This document shows positions 54,324 through 62,564 of a stretch of 64,000 nucleotides of DNA, one piece after another. Made by a program: the position numbers and the translations under genes. The notes under the pieces were generated by a model. The model was not told the origin of the DNA and made no database searches. It saw only the letters and a list, made by a program, of their open reading frames with translations. The stretch comes from Sceloporus undulatus (lineage: Eukaryota > Chordata > Lepidosauria > Squamata > Phrynosomatidae): NCBI RefSeq assembly GCF_019175285.1, contig NC_056529.1:22061853-22125852 (forward strand), read 5' to 3'. Every line of letters starts with the position of its first letter. The stretch's first letter is position 1.

Positions 54324-56632
54324 TCCTGTTGCCTTCTGCTATTCACTCCCATGCACTAAGGAATGGAAGAAAACATTTACCACTGTGAGGACAGGGGAAA
54401 AAACAGTTGATGGGATTGTGCTTGAGGTTTGGTTCACAATTTAGGAAAGTTACCTTTTTGGACTGCTGTTTCCAGAATCCCGCCCCCCCCAGCCAGAGTG
54501 ATTGCAAGTTGCACTATTAATGCCAGAGCTTGGGTGCATTGTTTTTCTTGAACAGCAATGCCCGGTGACCATGCTGGCGGGGGAATTCTGGAAATCATAC
54601 TCCAGATAACTTTCTTAAGATACTTCATATAGATGCCAAGTAATCTGTTGTGGGAGGATACTCATTCCTTTTTCCAAGCTAGCCAAGTTGTCTATCCCAC
54701 TGGTTCTCTAAGTCTGGGTTGCTTCTACAGAGGTCTTTGCTAAAAAGAAGGTCCGGGGACATGGCTCTGACTCTTGCGTGTCCTAGCCTTCTCCAGAGTG
54801 GTCACTGTCTAGCTCCCTTTCTCTCCCTTAGGCGAAAAGTGAGATACCAGAATGCTCCCAGGAACGTCTACCGCCACGTGATCCTTTCGGAGATCCGGGA
54901 AGCAACAGCGGCATTGCCTCCGGTGAGGGCTGCAGCTGGAGCAAGTAGTGTCCCATGTCCTCTCCCAGTGAATTGCCCCCAGATCTCAATTCCTGGGCAG
55001 ATATACACTTTAAACTATCAATTTTCTTTTTGAAAGCTGCATTGGAAGCACTTTTGGCTGGCTTGAAGGGTAAAGGCTATAACATAAAAGGAGACCCTAA
55101 CCTTTGACCATGGACCCTCCCCTTTTCCTTCCCAAGGAAGTGACCTCCCTGCCTATCATGGGGTTTGATCCTCTCCCACCACTGGACTCCATCGTTTCTT
55201 ACACAAGGCCAGAAAGGTAGATGTTATCTGCTTTTGTCACCCACTCTGTGTGCTTCTGTTATTGAGTTTTGTCTGTGCTAGCCAAGGACAGAAGGTTGAA
55301 CATTGCTAACTTTTAATCCCACAAATGACCCCATATGGTTGTGGTCCAGATGTCTCTTATCTTTTCAGCATGGTTCATATTGAGAGCTATAAAAGAGGTT
55401 GCCTGAGACCAGGGAGTCAGAATGTGGGTTCCTCTGACCTGTTATTATCATCTGCTTTGATTAACAGCAGCCCTTCCTTCAGGGTCTTTCTCATCCCCTG
55501 CAACTTCTTTTAATGGTGGGGACAGGTCTGGACTTGCTGCAGGCTGTACACTGTTCCTCTAAGCCAGTGATCGTGAACCTTTTCGAGGCCGAGTGCCCAA
55601 ACTGCAACCCAAAACCCACTTATTTATTGCAAAGTGCCATGTCCCTCTGGCTTTCTAGTAACAAACTCTGGCAAACTGTGTGCTGGAATGTTTGCACATG
55701 TGCCCACAGAGAGAGCTCTGAGTGCCACCTCTGGCACGCGTGCCATAGGTTTGCCATCACTTCTCTAAGCCATGGTCCCACTTTTAACTTAGCCAATGTA
55801 GTCACTCACACTCCTGGTATTGTTTTGTCTTTCCTAAAATGCAGAGGCCACTCCCCTTCTTAGCCACAGTGAGCGGAGAGGGGGAACTAGGTACAAAAGG
55901 CAATAAATTTCAAATCCATTTGTGACTTTCTCTCCCTCTGCTCTCCTTTCTAGGTCCTCTCACCCATCCAACGAAAGCACTTTATCCCTCTTCTTTCGTT
56001 CTCTGTTGCCAAACTTCAACTTGCAGGTAGGACGAGTCAGAAAGAGCTGCCCTGCATGCAATTGGGGTGGATTTCAGACATCCAGAGCTCCAGTTTCCCT
56101 TCTCCTTTCCCCACAGGAAATTCTGAGAAGTCCCTTTTGAGCATTCTGGGTTTCTCTTCTTCTTTGTCAGGACATAGTGCCTGGTTGGGTTCTCCTGGCC
56201 CTTGATCCCCAAAGCCACTGGCTAGTGTCCAGCTCTCTCAGGCTATGATGCAGAAAGCAGAAGGAAGAGGAGGTGGCAGTTTTTATTATAAAACCACTTT
56301 TGGGGGGGGGGACAAGTTGAACATTTGCACCAGTTTCCTGACCACATTTATTCTCTAGATCTACCGCCACCTGCGGGAACTAGGGTTCTTAGTCCTGCGG
56401 CTTAGTCTTTGTTCTCCTCCCTACTTTTTGCCAGTTTTAAAAGAATAAATCCTACACTGTGTTTCAGGGAGAAAATGGAGCCGGTGGAGAGGAAGGCCCA
56501 GGCGCTGGACAGAATCTGAACCAGGGCGTGAATCGGCTCATGGCGGCCATGCGGGATATGCTGGCAAACATCCAGTTCCAGGAGCCGCCACGAGACGACA
56601 ACCCTGAGGGGGATGCGGGAGAGTGGGACTGA
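36237..56632 (+). CDS. TCF25: TCF25 (NULP1), Rqc1-type ribosome quality control factor, 18 coding exons
   Basis: Joined exons: 36237-36415 (start uncertain), 38677-38841, 40520-40594, 40951-41084, 41755-41820, 43708-43790, 44364-44494, 47475-47574, 48584-48677, 49667-49759, 50140-50245, 52140-52299, 53574-53661, 54016-54174, 54832-54922, 55137-55216, 55954-56026, 56468-56632. Exons 2-18 join in frame (621 codons with stop). With about 60 codons from exon 1 the protein is near 680 aa (human 676). Visible parts: acidic N terminus, Lys/Arg cluster [32 protein letters not shown], and the helical Tcf25 domain through to an acidic tail ending EWD. The yeast homologue Rqc1 acts with the Ltn1/Listerin ligase and Rqc2/NEMF on stalled 60S subunits; human TCF25 has been linked to K48 chain choice. 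Exon 1 as given lacks an ATG at the conserved start and is one base short of frame. Confidence 0.92.
36478..36608 (-). mobile_element. Diverged hammerhead-like (Penelope-like) repeat, minus copy
   Basis: CGGGTCTTTCGGGCTCTGAG, GGAAGAGTTCGTTGCCTGGC and GTTTCTCAACAGCTGTGG are the reverse complement of the repeat seen at 25929 and 50797. The core and stem II are degraded. Confidence 0.5.
36597..36680 (+). mobile_element. Diverged hammerhead-like repeat, plus copy
   Basis: CTGAAGATGGCAGCCACAGA then TGCTGAGAACGCCAGGAAGG follows directly after the minus copy, so the pair is arranged head to head like the palindrome at 50721-50865 but much older. Confidence 0.5.
36880..36990 (-). mobile_element. Hammerhead-like repeat, third copy near TCF25 exon 1
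   Basis: GGAAGAGTTCATTCCTGACG then TTTTGCCAGCATCTGTGGCT is a recognisable minus-strand copy. Its 3' tail TTTGGGGGTTTCAGGCTCTG is to the left. Confidence 0.55.
37644..38010. mobile_element. Mariner-like MITE
   Basis: Ends TACTGTATATCCTCACGTAT then AAG and, inverted, CTTATAGCTGAGTATGTACG then GTA. It contains repeated TCGACTTAT motifs (ATAAGTCGACCC, GAGTCGACTTATCC, CCTCGACTTATGC). Non-coding, about 365 bp. Confidence 0.65.
38262..38468. mobile_element. Palindromic MITE
   Basis: CTCCATCCTACAGAATCCTG then GGATCTGTAGTTG pairs with ACTACAAATCCCAGGATTCT then TTAGGTTGGAG. Same family as 57771-57980. Confidence 0.65.
38677..38841 (+). CDS. TCF25: TCF25 exon 2
   Basis: Encodes [16 protein letters not shown] onward, an acidic, low-complexity segment with a six-Gly run (a GAG/GGA microsatellite read in the Gly frame). 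Human INIDDLEDD aligns with its start. Acceptor TTGCACAG, donor ACA|GTGAGT; phase 0. Confidence 0.9.
38962..39102 (+). mobile_element. CR1 3' tail
   Basis: ATGGAGGCTCCTCCTTGGGA, TTTTTAAGCAGAGGCTGG, TTGGATGGCCATTGGGATC and CAGCTCTATGATTCTGTGAT give the plus-oriented CR1 3' terminus. Confidence 0.75.
39494..39747. mobile_element. CpG-rich mariner-type MITE with TA target duplication
   Basis: TA|CAGTGGTACCCCGGGATACG at the left and CGTAACCCGGGGTACCCCTG|TA at the right are near-perfect inverted repeats. The interior holds several GGGTTACGAA motifs in both orientations. Most CpGs are intact, unlike its neighbours, so it is probably young. 254 bp, non-coding. Confidence 0.85.
40520..40594 (+). CDS. 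TCF25: TCF25 exon 3 (basic cluster)
   Basis: Encodes [18 protein letters not shown] then NASGETP; human has RKKKKKQKNKK here. Likely a nuclear-localisation or RNA-binding basic stretch. The acceptor TTTTTAAAG is AAG-type; donor CCA|GTAAGT. Confidence 0.92.
40951..41084 (+). CDS. TCF25: TCF25 exon 4
   Basis: Encodes [20 protein letters not shown] and ends RPLLYVEHR across the splice, matching human HVLYVEHR. Acceptor TTGGCACAG, donor CAG|GTAAGA; ends in phase 2. Confidence 0.92.
41486..41632. mobile_element. Palindromic MITE of the 'CTGCAACTCCC' type
   Basis: GTTGTTGGACTGCAACTCCC and a partner GCTGCTGGGAGATGATGTTC then AACAACACCTG, ending CCCACCCCTG, a hAT-like terminus. Related diverged fragments lie near 39868-40130, 43265-43385, 47990-48112, 52345-52470 and 56980-57085. 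Confidence 0.55.
41755..41820 (+). CDS. TCF25: TCF25 exon 5
   Basis: Encodes [20 protein letters not shown] plus H, almost identical to human. Acceptor TTTTCTAG, donor CAG|GTGGGT; ends in phase 2. Confidence 0.93.
41926..42715 (-). mobile_element. CR1 LINE 3' portion, 790 bp
   Basis: The minus strand has an open stretch of 250 codons with the CR1 ORF2 tail: [80 protein letters not shown]. The 3' tail TCATAGAATCATAGAGTTAG is at the left. It is 5'-truncated as is typical, and comparatively young because the frame is still open. It lies in TCF25 intron 5. Confidence 0.9.
43708..43790 (+). CDS. TCF25: TCF25 exon 6
   Basis: Encodes [20 protein letters not shown] then TWPRHSKTG, matching human TWLTTPKSTWPRYSKPG. 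Acceptor CTTTTCCAG, donor CAG|GTGAGC; ends in phase 1. Confidence 0.93.
44364..44494 (+). CDS. TCF25: TCF25 exon 7
   Basis: Encodes [20 protein letters not shown] and ends [10 protein letters not shown], matching human FAFEHSEEYQQ and VESMEPNNIV. Acceptor TATCTAG, donor GTG|GTAGGT. Confidence 0.93.
44495..47474 (+). other. TCF25: TCF25 intron 7 (3.0 kb)
   Basis: Apart from a SINE (45214-45386) no mobile element or exon-like sequence was recognised. The rest is ordinary unique-looking intron. Confidence 0.55.
45214..45386 (+). mobile_element. tRNA-derived SINE, 3' truncated
   Basis: GAGCCAGTATGGTTTGAGTG, GGGTTCAAATCCCTGCTCAG, CACTGGGTGACCTTGGACAA and CTCTGAACAAATTTTGCC give head and body; the CAA tail is missing. 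Confidence 0.75.
47475..47574 (+). CDS. TCF25: TCF25 exon 8
   Basis: Encodes [20 protein letters not shown] then [13 protein letters not shown]. Acceptor GCTGACAG, donor GTTG|GTAAGA; ends in phase 1. Confidence 0.93.
48584..48677 (+). CDS. TCF25: TCF25 exon 9
   Basis: Encodes [19 protein letters not shown] and ends LDYRRPENR, matching human FHPLFSLTSG and LDYRRPENR. Acceptor CTTTTCCAG, donor CAG|GTAAAA; ends in phase 2. Confidence 0.93.
48905..49500. repeat. ~90-105-bp degenerate tandem repeat in TCF25 intron 9
   Basis: The block GAGCTTGGAAAAGTTACTTT recurs near 48913, 49054, 49145, 49235, 49340 and 49429, often followed by ACTACAACTCCCAGAAT. Spacings are 141, 91, 90, 105 and 89. The motif also occurs singly in the window (for example near 54440), so the array may have grown from a MITE end. 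Confidence 0.65.
49667..49759 (+). CDS. TCF25: TCF25 exon 10
   Basis: Encodes [20 protein letters not shown] then [10 protein letters not shown], a helical-repeat part of the Tcf25 domain. Acceptor CCTTGCAG, donor GAG|GTAAAG. Confidence 0.93.
50140..50245 (+). CDS. TCF25: TCF25 exon 11
   Basis: Encodes [20 protein letters not shown] and ends LTRLFCEWE; human has [21 protein letters not shown]. The acceptor is the AAG type CACCGAAG, preceded by a C-rich tract. Phase 2 in, phase 0 out. Confidence 0.92.
50721..50865. repeat. Near-perfect palindrome (69-bp arms, 7-base loop) of hammerhead-like repeat
   Basis: Left arm 50721-50789 and right arm 50797-50865 are inverted copies matching at 66 of 69 positions, separated by ATCAGTG. 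Each arm contains GCTGGCGAAACATCAGGAAG then AAACTCTTCTAGAACATG. The right copy continues (ATGGATGCCAGCCATGAAAG) to about 50890. It lies in TCF25 intron 11, so the transcript could fold into a long hairpin. Confidence 0.9.
50969..51158 (-). mobile_element. tRNA-derived SINE
   Basis: TTGTTACATGCCTTCACATC, GGTTTTCTTGGCAGGATTC, GTGACTTGTCCAAGGTCACC and GGGTCTGAACTCTGTGCTCC form a diverged minus-strand copy. Confidence 0.65.
52140..52299 (+). CDS. TCF25: TCF25 exon 12
   Basis: Encodes [20 protein letters not shown] followed by [10 protein letters not shown] and [12 protein letters not shown]. Acceptor CTCTTAG, donor GTG|GTGAGT; ends in phase 1. Confidence 0.93.
53231..53249. repeat. C homopolymer, 19 bases
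   Basis: An uninterrupted run of 19 C in TCF25 intron 12; its length is likely unreliable in any assembly. Confidence 0.9.
53574..53661 (+). CDS. TCF25: TCF25 exon 13
   Basis: Encodes [20 protein letters not shown] then YFGLEAQL; human has [23 protein letters not shown]. Acceptor CTGTTTCAG, donor AAG|GTCAGG. Confidence 0.92.
54016..54174 (+). CDS. TCF25: TCF25 exon 14
   Basis: Encodes [20 protein letters not shown], then [16 protein letters not shown], ending EEVEQ. Human PPALSQLVNLYLGRSHFLW aligns. Acceptor CCCGCAG, donor AGAA|GTGAGC. Confidence 0.93.
54260..54323. repeat. AAT microsatellite, about 21 units
   Basis: Uninterrupted AAT triplets in TCF25 intron 14, 85 bases after exon 14. 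Confidence 0.95.
54832..54922 (+). CDS. TCF25: TCF25 exon 15
   Basis: Encodes [20 protein letters not shown] then [10 protein letters not shown], matching human [23 protein letters not shown]. Acceptor CCCTTAG, donor CCG|GTGAGG. Confidence 0.93.
55137..55216 (+). CDS. TCF25: TCF25 exon 16
   Basis: Encodes [20 protein letters not shown] then SYTRPER; human has [21 protein letters not shown]. The acceptor is CTTCCCAAG, AAG-type. Ends in phase 2. Confidence 0.92.
55565..55762. mobile_element. Non-autonomous hAT transposon with perfect 8-bp target duplication
   Basis: Flanked on both sides by CTCTAAGC (55557-55564 and 55763-55770). Ends CAGTGATCGTGAACCTTTTC and GTTTGCCATCACTT are imperfect inverted repeats; the interior has GAGTGCCCAAACTGCAACCC and GAGTGCCACCTCTGGCACG. 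198 bp, non-coding, in TCF25 intron 16. Confidence 0.88.
55954..56026 (+). CDS. TCF25: TCF25 exon 17
   Basis: Encodes [20 protein letters not shown] then FNLQ; human has [13 protein letters not shown]. Acceptor CTTTCTAG, donor CAG|GTAGGA. Confidence 0.92.
56468..56632 (+). CDS. TCF25: TCF25 exon 18 (C terminus and stop)
   Basis: Encodes a Gly/Glu-rich start, then [20 protein letters not shown] and an acidic tail ending GEWD, with TGA at 56630-56632. Human ends EGEWD after LNRLMLAVRDMMAN. Confidence 0.95.
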   Translation, partial: GENGAGGEEGPGAGQNLNQGVNRLMAAMRDMLANIQFQEPPRDDNPEGDAGEWD

Positions 56633-56694
56633 GCCCCTCATCTTAGGGCTCGCCTCTTCTCTGCCCCCTCCCCATGTGATCTTCCTTGCCATAA

Positions 56695-56700
56695 AATAAA
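56695..56700 (+). terminator. TCF25: TCF25 poly(A) signal
   Basis: AATAAA 63 bases after the stop codon, in GCCATAAAATAAAGGTTCAT. A short 3' UTR of this kind is usual for TCF25. Confidence 0.85.
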
Positions 56701-57770
56701 GGTTCATTAGCAGACGATCAGGGCCTCTTGGTGCCTACCTTATACACACACTTAAACATGATGCATCAGAAAGAGGGGCAAAGGTTCCATTCTTGGACAA
56801 AGGGGAAGCAGAGTTTGAAAGAGTTGCCATCTGGGACCACAACACCCTGAAGTGTCCAGTCTGCACCTGCCTTCCATGGTTCTGGCATGAGTGGTCCCCA
56901 AAAAGTAGTGTTTCTTGTTAGAAGTCAAACTGGAGTTCTAGAACAGTCTTTTTCCTCTGAAAATTGCACAAGTAGGAATCCTGTAGTCCTCTAGATGTTC
57001 CTGGACTGCAGCTCCCAGCAGCCCCAACCAACATAGCCAGTGGTGTAAGATGCTGAGAACTGCAGTCCAGCAACATGATACTTATCCCTAGTGGAATATC
57101 AGAGATGTTCTTGTACAAAGTTGCCATCTAAAGTAGTGGTTCTTCATCTGGAATCTTTAACCATTGTCCAAGCTGTCTAGGGTTGTGGGAGATGGTCCAG
57201 AAAACCTGAAGGAACAAAGTTTGAGAGTCATTTTGATCTAGAACCGTCATCTAAGTCTGTGCCTGTGCTATTTTTAATTCCTCTGCCATCATACTGAGAT
57301 TTCCATTTATTTTTGCATTTTGGAGAGTGCCCTCTTATCTGGAGTGAGTGGTTTTATAGTATCAGCCTTCCTTTTCTGAAGGGCTTCTGCCTCTGAAACT
57401 GCATAGCTTAGTAGGAAGATGTTTTTGAAGAATCTTTCATGTTCTTGTACTCCTCTACAAAGTTATGCATTTAAAAGGGGATGTAGCTATTGGGGGTGAG
57501 AAAAGTATAGAGCGCATTACCTCCCCAGTAAGAATAATGCCCACAATAAACTTTCCTTCAGTCCCCAAATGTCTAGTATTGCAGAGAGGGAGACACTGAA
57601 GATCCTTCACACCAAGAACTTTTTTATTTGCCGTGTTTGCATTCACTGGGTCTTTCTTTTTGCTCTTTTTTCTTGGAATGCCTAAACTCTATTTCTAAAA
57701 GCTGAAATGAAACTTTAAGTAACTGTAATGCTAGAAATCCTCCCCCCTCCATAGCTACATCTTTAAATTA

Positions 57771-57980
57771 GGATGCATCTACACTGTAATAATGCAGTTT
57801 GACCACATTTGAATGTATGGCTCCATCCTACAGAATCCTGGGATGTATAAGTTATGTGATACACCAGCAGTCTTTGGCAGAGAAGGCTAAAGACCTGGTA
57901 TAACTACAAATCCCAGGATTCCCTAGGATGGAGCTACAATGTTTAAAACAGCATAATATTTCTACAGTGTAGATGCACTC
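57771..57980. mobile_element. Complete palindromic MITE
   Basis: GGATGCATCTACACTGTAAT and TTTCTACAGTGTAGATGCAC are terminal inverted repeats. The internal arms GGCTCCATCCTACAGAATCC and GGATTCCCTAGGATGGAGC also pair. About 210 bp. Confidence 0.8.
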
Positions 57981-58891
57981 ATAGAGGGAATTGGGTGGTT
58001 AAGGTGAAGGAGACAATATCACGCGTCGGGATCAGTGCTTTAGGCCTGAACTCAGTAAGATGTGATACACATTCCCAGAATGTTTTGGGGAGCTTTAGAG
58101 ACACTGCTTGGGATACATTTGGGTCTCATGGTGCCAATGGAGGAAGTGTGTCAACCCCTACTTGCTTCGTCTTCCTGTTCAAATCCATGTCTTCAACTTG
58201 TTTTTGCTTTGACTAAAGAAAAGAGAAGGGTATCCATTTTGTAGCTTGGATAGTGGTGGAATTTAATTTGGGGAACACATAAGAGAAAGGTGAAAACCCT
58301 CTTTCACAACTCCTACTATACTCTTGATCTGGTTTTCCCCTGCTTTTAAGCTTTGAAATTACTCCTGGGAAATCCACCTCCTTCATCTTTTTGCTGTTGG
58401 GCCGATGAGGATGGGTTTTGTGGTACAGGAGATGCCAATGTGGTGCCTCACCGTCCGGACCTTTTGTCTTTGCCCTGCCTTTGAAAGTGACCATCAACAC
58501 CAGGGCAGAGAAGATGCCCACTTAATGCATCTCATGTGAAGCGCACTTCTGCTGGGAGTTGGACTCCATTTGGCATAAAAAAGACGATTCTGCTTGATGG
58601 GAAGCCTTGGCTGGCCTCAGTAGTCCGGTGCCTGTCTTGCCCTCAAGGTCCAAAACACAGTGAGGCGGTTGATGCTTTTCTGGGTTGGAGCATGTGATGA
58701 TTTTGCCCCCTCCTTCCACTTTGGTGGTACAAAACCTATATGTTTGTGTTCCTGTTCCTTCAAGGGAGATCTGTGGCTTTCATGAGGAAGGTCAAACAAG
58801 GGCATGGCCACAGAGGTTTTATTTAAGCCTTTCCATGGAAAGGGCAACTTATCCCTGTTCCAGTTTTGACGGCATTCTTAAAGCATTTTTG

Positions 58892-59033
58892 TTCTTATGT
58901 GCCGTCAAGCAGATTCCACCATCAAATACACCCTCTGCTAGAGTGTATAGAGGCTGAGAGAGAGTGATGTGACCAAGGTCACCCAGTGGGTTTCCATGGT
59001 GGAATGTGGATTTCAACCCCGGTCTCCTATTAT
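58892..59033 (-). mobile_element. tRNA-derived SINE, internally deleted
   Basis: TTATGTGCCGTCAAGCAGAT, GAGTGATGTGACCAAGGTCA, CCCAGTGGGTTTCCATGG and TTTCAACCCCGGTCTCC show a minus copy lacking its middle. Confidence 0.65.
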
Positions 59034-59145
59034 CGGGAGCTGAGCTGCAGGTCAGTTGAACATCCTGTGGCAGGGAGTTCCACAGCCTCTTGGGAGCAAC
59101 CACTGGGAAGGCTCTCCTTGTGTTGGCACCAAAAATGCCTGCAGT

Positions 59146-60405
59146 TAGAAGAAGAAACTATTAAAGCCAGCATGGTAGAATGGGCAAAAATATAGGAAGA
59201 AACATTCAATTGGATAGTTGGGAAAGATCCTGGGGCAAGAATTTGGATTTTACCTGCTGCATGGATATAAAAGAAAACTATATGAAAATGCTGCCTAAGG
59301 ATGGTACCTTCCTCCTTCAAGATTATCTAAAATGAAAAAAGACAAATCTGGAACATGTTGGAGATGTAAAGAACATTACGGCTCATTCTTTCACATGTGG
59401 TGGATGTGCCCTTATATTAAAACATTCTGGATAAAAATAAATAAGATAATAATGGAGATATATAAAATTAACGTAAACTTAGAACCGGAGACCATTCTTT
59501 TGAATATGTTGGAACAGAAAGAATTAAGAAAAGAGAAAAAACTAATTCTATATCTAATTACATCGGCTAGAATTGTTTTAGCCAAAAATTGGAAAAGACC
59601 GGGGAAGATTGAAATTGATGAATGGTTGGAAAAGGCTTTAGACGTGATTGAAATGGATAAATTAACAATGGCATTAAGAAATAATGATGACTATGAAAGG
59701 ACAAATGAAAAGATGTGGAAACCTTTGCTAAAATATTGTGAAAACCGCTGGTCAAATAAGGTATAAGGTAGTATGGAAATGGCAGAGTCTAGTAAGAGGT
59801 CTAGATAATTTTTAATAAGCTATTCCTTCTCTCTAGATAAGATCAGTTAAGTGTTCTTATCTTCCCAAAGCAAGATTGCCTATGTTAATATTTTTGGTGA
59901 CTGTAATCTGTTGTAATGGGGAAACTGACAACTCTGATGGGATTTCAATGTTCGATGACTCTCTCATTTTGGGGGATGCGTTAAAGTGATAAGAAAAAAA
60001 GAAGTAGACTAGTAGGTGAAGAGTAATCAGCTAATTATTATTATAATCTCAAAAGTTAAAAGATACACAGTTGGTAACTATTGATCGACTTCATTTTCTT
60101 TTAATTTATTGCGTGGGATGTGATATAAGATAGAAAAGATTACTTTCTTTAAATGTGAAATGAGTGCGTTTCTGTGTAAAGACCAGGAATAGAGGAATAA
60201 AATGGAATAAATGCTAATCAAAGTACTCAAACCAGATACAGTGGGGAGTAAGACATCTGCTGACAGGGAGGAAGGGAAAGAATGGGTTATAGGAATTGAG
60301 AAATGTAGAATTTAAATCTTTGTATTTCTTCCCTTATTGAGTTTCTATTATGTATTTATGTAAATAAGTTTATATGTACATGTATATCATATAGATTATT
60401 TTAAT
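59146..60405 (+). mobile_element. L1 LINE 3' end (ORF2 C terminus and 3' UTR)
   Basis: A 144-codon open stretch (59332-59766) begins with the L1 ORF2 zinc-finger-like motif CWRCKEHYGSFFHMWWMCP and continues in a Lys/Ile-rich L1 tail. Upstream bases in the same frame also look L1-like. The AT-rich 3' UTR runs to about 60405. 5'-truncated, and the open tail suggests moderate age. Confidence 0.85.
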
Positions 60406-60409
60406 AATA

Positions 60410-60629
60410 CAGTTGGCCCTTCTTATACACGGATTTTTTTATACACGGATTCAAGCATCCACGGTTTGAAAATGTTCCAAAAAAGTATAAATTTACCTTG
60501 ATGTTCCATTTTTTATTAGGGACACCATTTTGCTCTGTCATTATACTTAATGGGACTTGAGCATACATGGATTTTGTTATACACGGGGGATCTTGGAACC
60601 AAACCCCAGCAGATAACAAGGATCCACTG
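60410..60629 (+). mobile_element. Tigger/pogo-like MITE with TA target duplication
   Basis: TA|CAGTTGGCCCTTCTTATAC, ACACGGATTCAAGCATCCAC, GGGACTTGAGCATACATGG and CAAGGATCCACTG|TA define a full copy of the family also seen at 1916 and 27115. It immediately follows the L1 3' end. Confidence 0.8.
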
Positions 60630-60639
60630 TAATAAAAAA

Positions 60640-61526
60640 ATGCCTGCAGTGATGGTGGGAGGGAGAGGATGATTTGGGAAAGTGGGTCTTGTCCTCTGAT
60701 TAACATAGAAGATTATGCATTGCCAAAAAATTGATTTGTTTAAGGGAGCTTTCATCAGCCTGGGAAAGCTTCTGCTTTGTGATTTGGCTTTTGCATGGTT
60801 GAGACCGCCAGATGAGCCTGTGAGAGGGATAAGATGGTGCAAAGGGCTTCCCTCAAGGATCCCCCTTGCAAGGCTAGATGCCAGCAGCCCATCTGGATGC
60901 CCTTTGTGAGTCACCAGAGCTCCCCTTCCTCTCCCTACATCCAGGAGAAGCCAAAGCAACCCTCTCTCCTGAGCTGCTGTCTGATCAAGTCAAACCACAG
61001 CTCCATGCTTGTGAGGACGGAGAGCAATGTCCCAGCCCATCATCCCCAGCTACCAGTGCTGGAGGCTTTGTTGTTTCCCTGGGCCTGTATCTCCTGGGTT
61101 GAGCCGACTGGGACAGAAGGCGGCCGCGATGTCCGCCTCTCTTGGGATTCAGGCCAAAGTCCGGCGTTTCTGCTGTTCCGTTCACACTTTGAAGTTCCCC
61201 TCTTTGTGCTGGGCTTTCAAAGGCCTCATTGATAAAACTGAAAACTTTGCTTTGTTGGCTTAGAGGCAAAACAACAGCAATAGCCCAAGGGATGAGTTTC
61301 ATAAAGCTCAGTGTCTTGTGTGCGCCTCCTTCACACCCCCACACAGTCAGCTGTGTGATCAATGTTGCTTCTTTGTGTGTGTTTTAGGGGCTGTAAGGAT
61401 CAGTCGGTTGATCCATTGGAATAACTGATTGAAAACCTTTCAATTGACCAAGCAGACATCCTGGACTAATCTGTCAAAATATCAGGAATGAAAATAAATA
61501 TAAATGCATACATGTATAATATAGAG
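60640..61526. other. Unique-looking intergenic DNA
   Basis: No mobile element, RNA gene or exon with a recognisable protein was seen. A few open frames of 65-130 codons match nothing known to me. Confidence 0.5.
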
Positions 61527-61838
61527 AACCATAGAATCTTAGAGTTGGAAGGGACTGCAAGAGCTACACACAATTCTGAAAGTTGCCTATCCAATCTGTT
61601 TAAAGATCTCCAAAGGTGGAGTGTCCACCATTCTCCAAGACGCTCTATTCTGCTGTCAAACACTTCTTACAGTAAAGAAGTTCTTCATAACATTATGTTA
61701 AATCTCTTTTCTTGTAGTTTGCATCCATGGCTCCATGTCCTAGTCTCTGGAGCATAGAAAACAAGCTCATTCCATCATCTACTTGACATCCCTTCAGATA
61801 TTTAAAGATGGCTATCATGTCACCTCTCAGCCAAACAT
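61527..61838 (-). mobile_element. CR1 LINE 3' fragment
   Basis: ACCATAGAATCTTAGAGTTG, then CTGTCAAACACTTCTTACAG, GTTTGCATCCATGGCTCCAT and GACATCCCTTCAGATATTTA follow the minus-strand CR1 order seen at 41926-42715. More diverged, hence older. Confidence 0.75.
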
Positions 61839-61956
61839 ATGTATCTATATGTATAATAGATTGGAGAGGGATTCATATGCTGCTTTTCAAGATAAATGGC
61901 CCTGGATTCTGTTTATGTGAAGGACTGCCTGTGTCCAGATGGACCTATCCGGAAAA

Positions 61957-62171
61957 GAGCCAGCATGGTGTAACAGTCTGAGTGTTTGACTATGATTCTG
62001 GAGACCAGGATTCAAATACTCACTTGGACATGGAAACCTGTTGGATGTCCTCAGGCAACTGAGAAGAAGGCAAAGGCAAACCCCTATGAACAAATCTTGC
62101 CAAGAAAACCCCATGAGAGGTCCACTTTAGGGTTGCCATAGGTTAGAAATCACTTGAAGGCACACAACAAC
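61957..62171 (+). mobile_element. tRNA-derived SINE, full length
   Basis: AGAGCCAGCATGGTGTAACA, GACCAGGATTCAAATACTCA, CTATGAACAAATCTTGCC, GGGTTGCCATAGGTTAGAAA and CTTGAAGGCACACAACAACA. Confidence 0.8.
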
Positions 62172-62564
62172 AGCAATCCATAGGCACTAAGATCTGTGCC
62201 TAAGGCCTTGCTCACTGAAACGGATAGATTGGCAGACACTACGAGTGGAAACTTCTCAGTCATGGTCCCCTACTTTAAACAAAATATGGTCTCTTCCGCC
62301 TTGGTACTGTATTCCAAATGGCTTGGAAGACCTACTATTTCTTGTTGCTGCTAATTTTGGAATCTGTACTTGCGCAAAGAGAGAATCCTGTTTGGAAGTT
62401 ATATCTTGGTAAGTGAACTTAAGGTCTGCAGGAATTAGAAATGGGCAGTTCCGTAATGGCTATTGTAACAATCTTCCTTCTATATGATGAGGTAACAAAA
62501 TTTTAAATCTCTAGCCTCGAATATGTACTTGGTAGCGTGTTCAAAAACTCATCACTTAGGCCAA

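Larger units (their letters stand above)
56701..59140. other. DNA downstream of TCF25, no gene recognised
   Basis: Contains diverged palindromic MITE pieces (56980-57085), a complete MITE (57771-57980) and a SINE (58892-59033). The remainder is unique-looking. MC1R, expected downstream of TCF25 by synteny, was not recognised. Confidence 0.6.

Noticed and set aside
59332-59766. Possible host gene with a zinc-finger-like motif
   Set aside because: The CWRCK...HMWWMC pattern and Lys-rich tail are the C terminus of L1 ORF2, so it is a LINE fragment.
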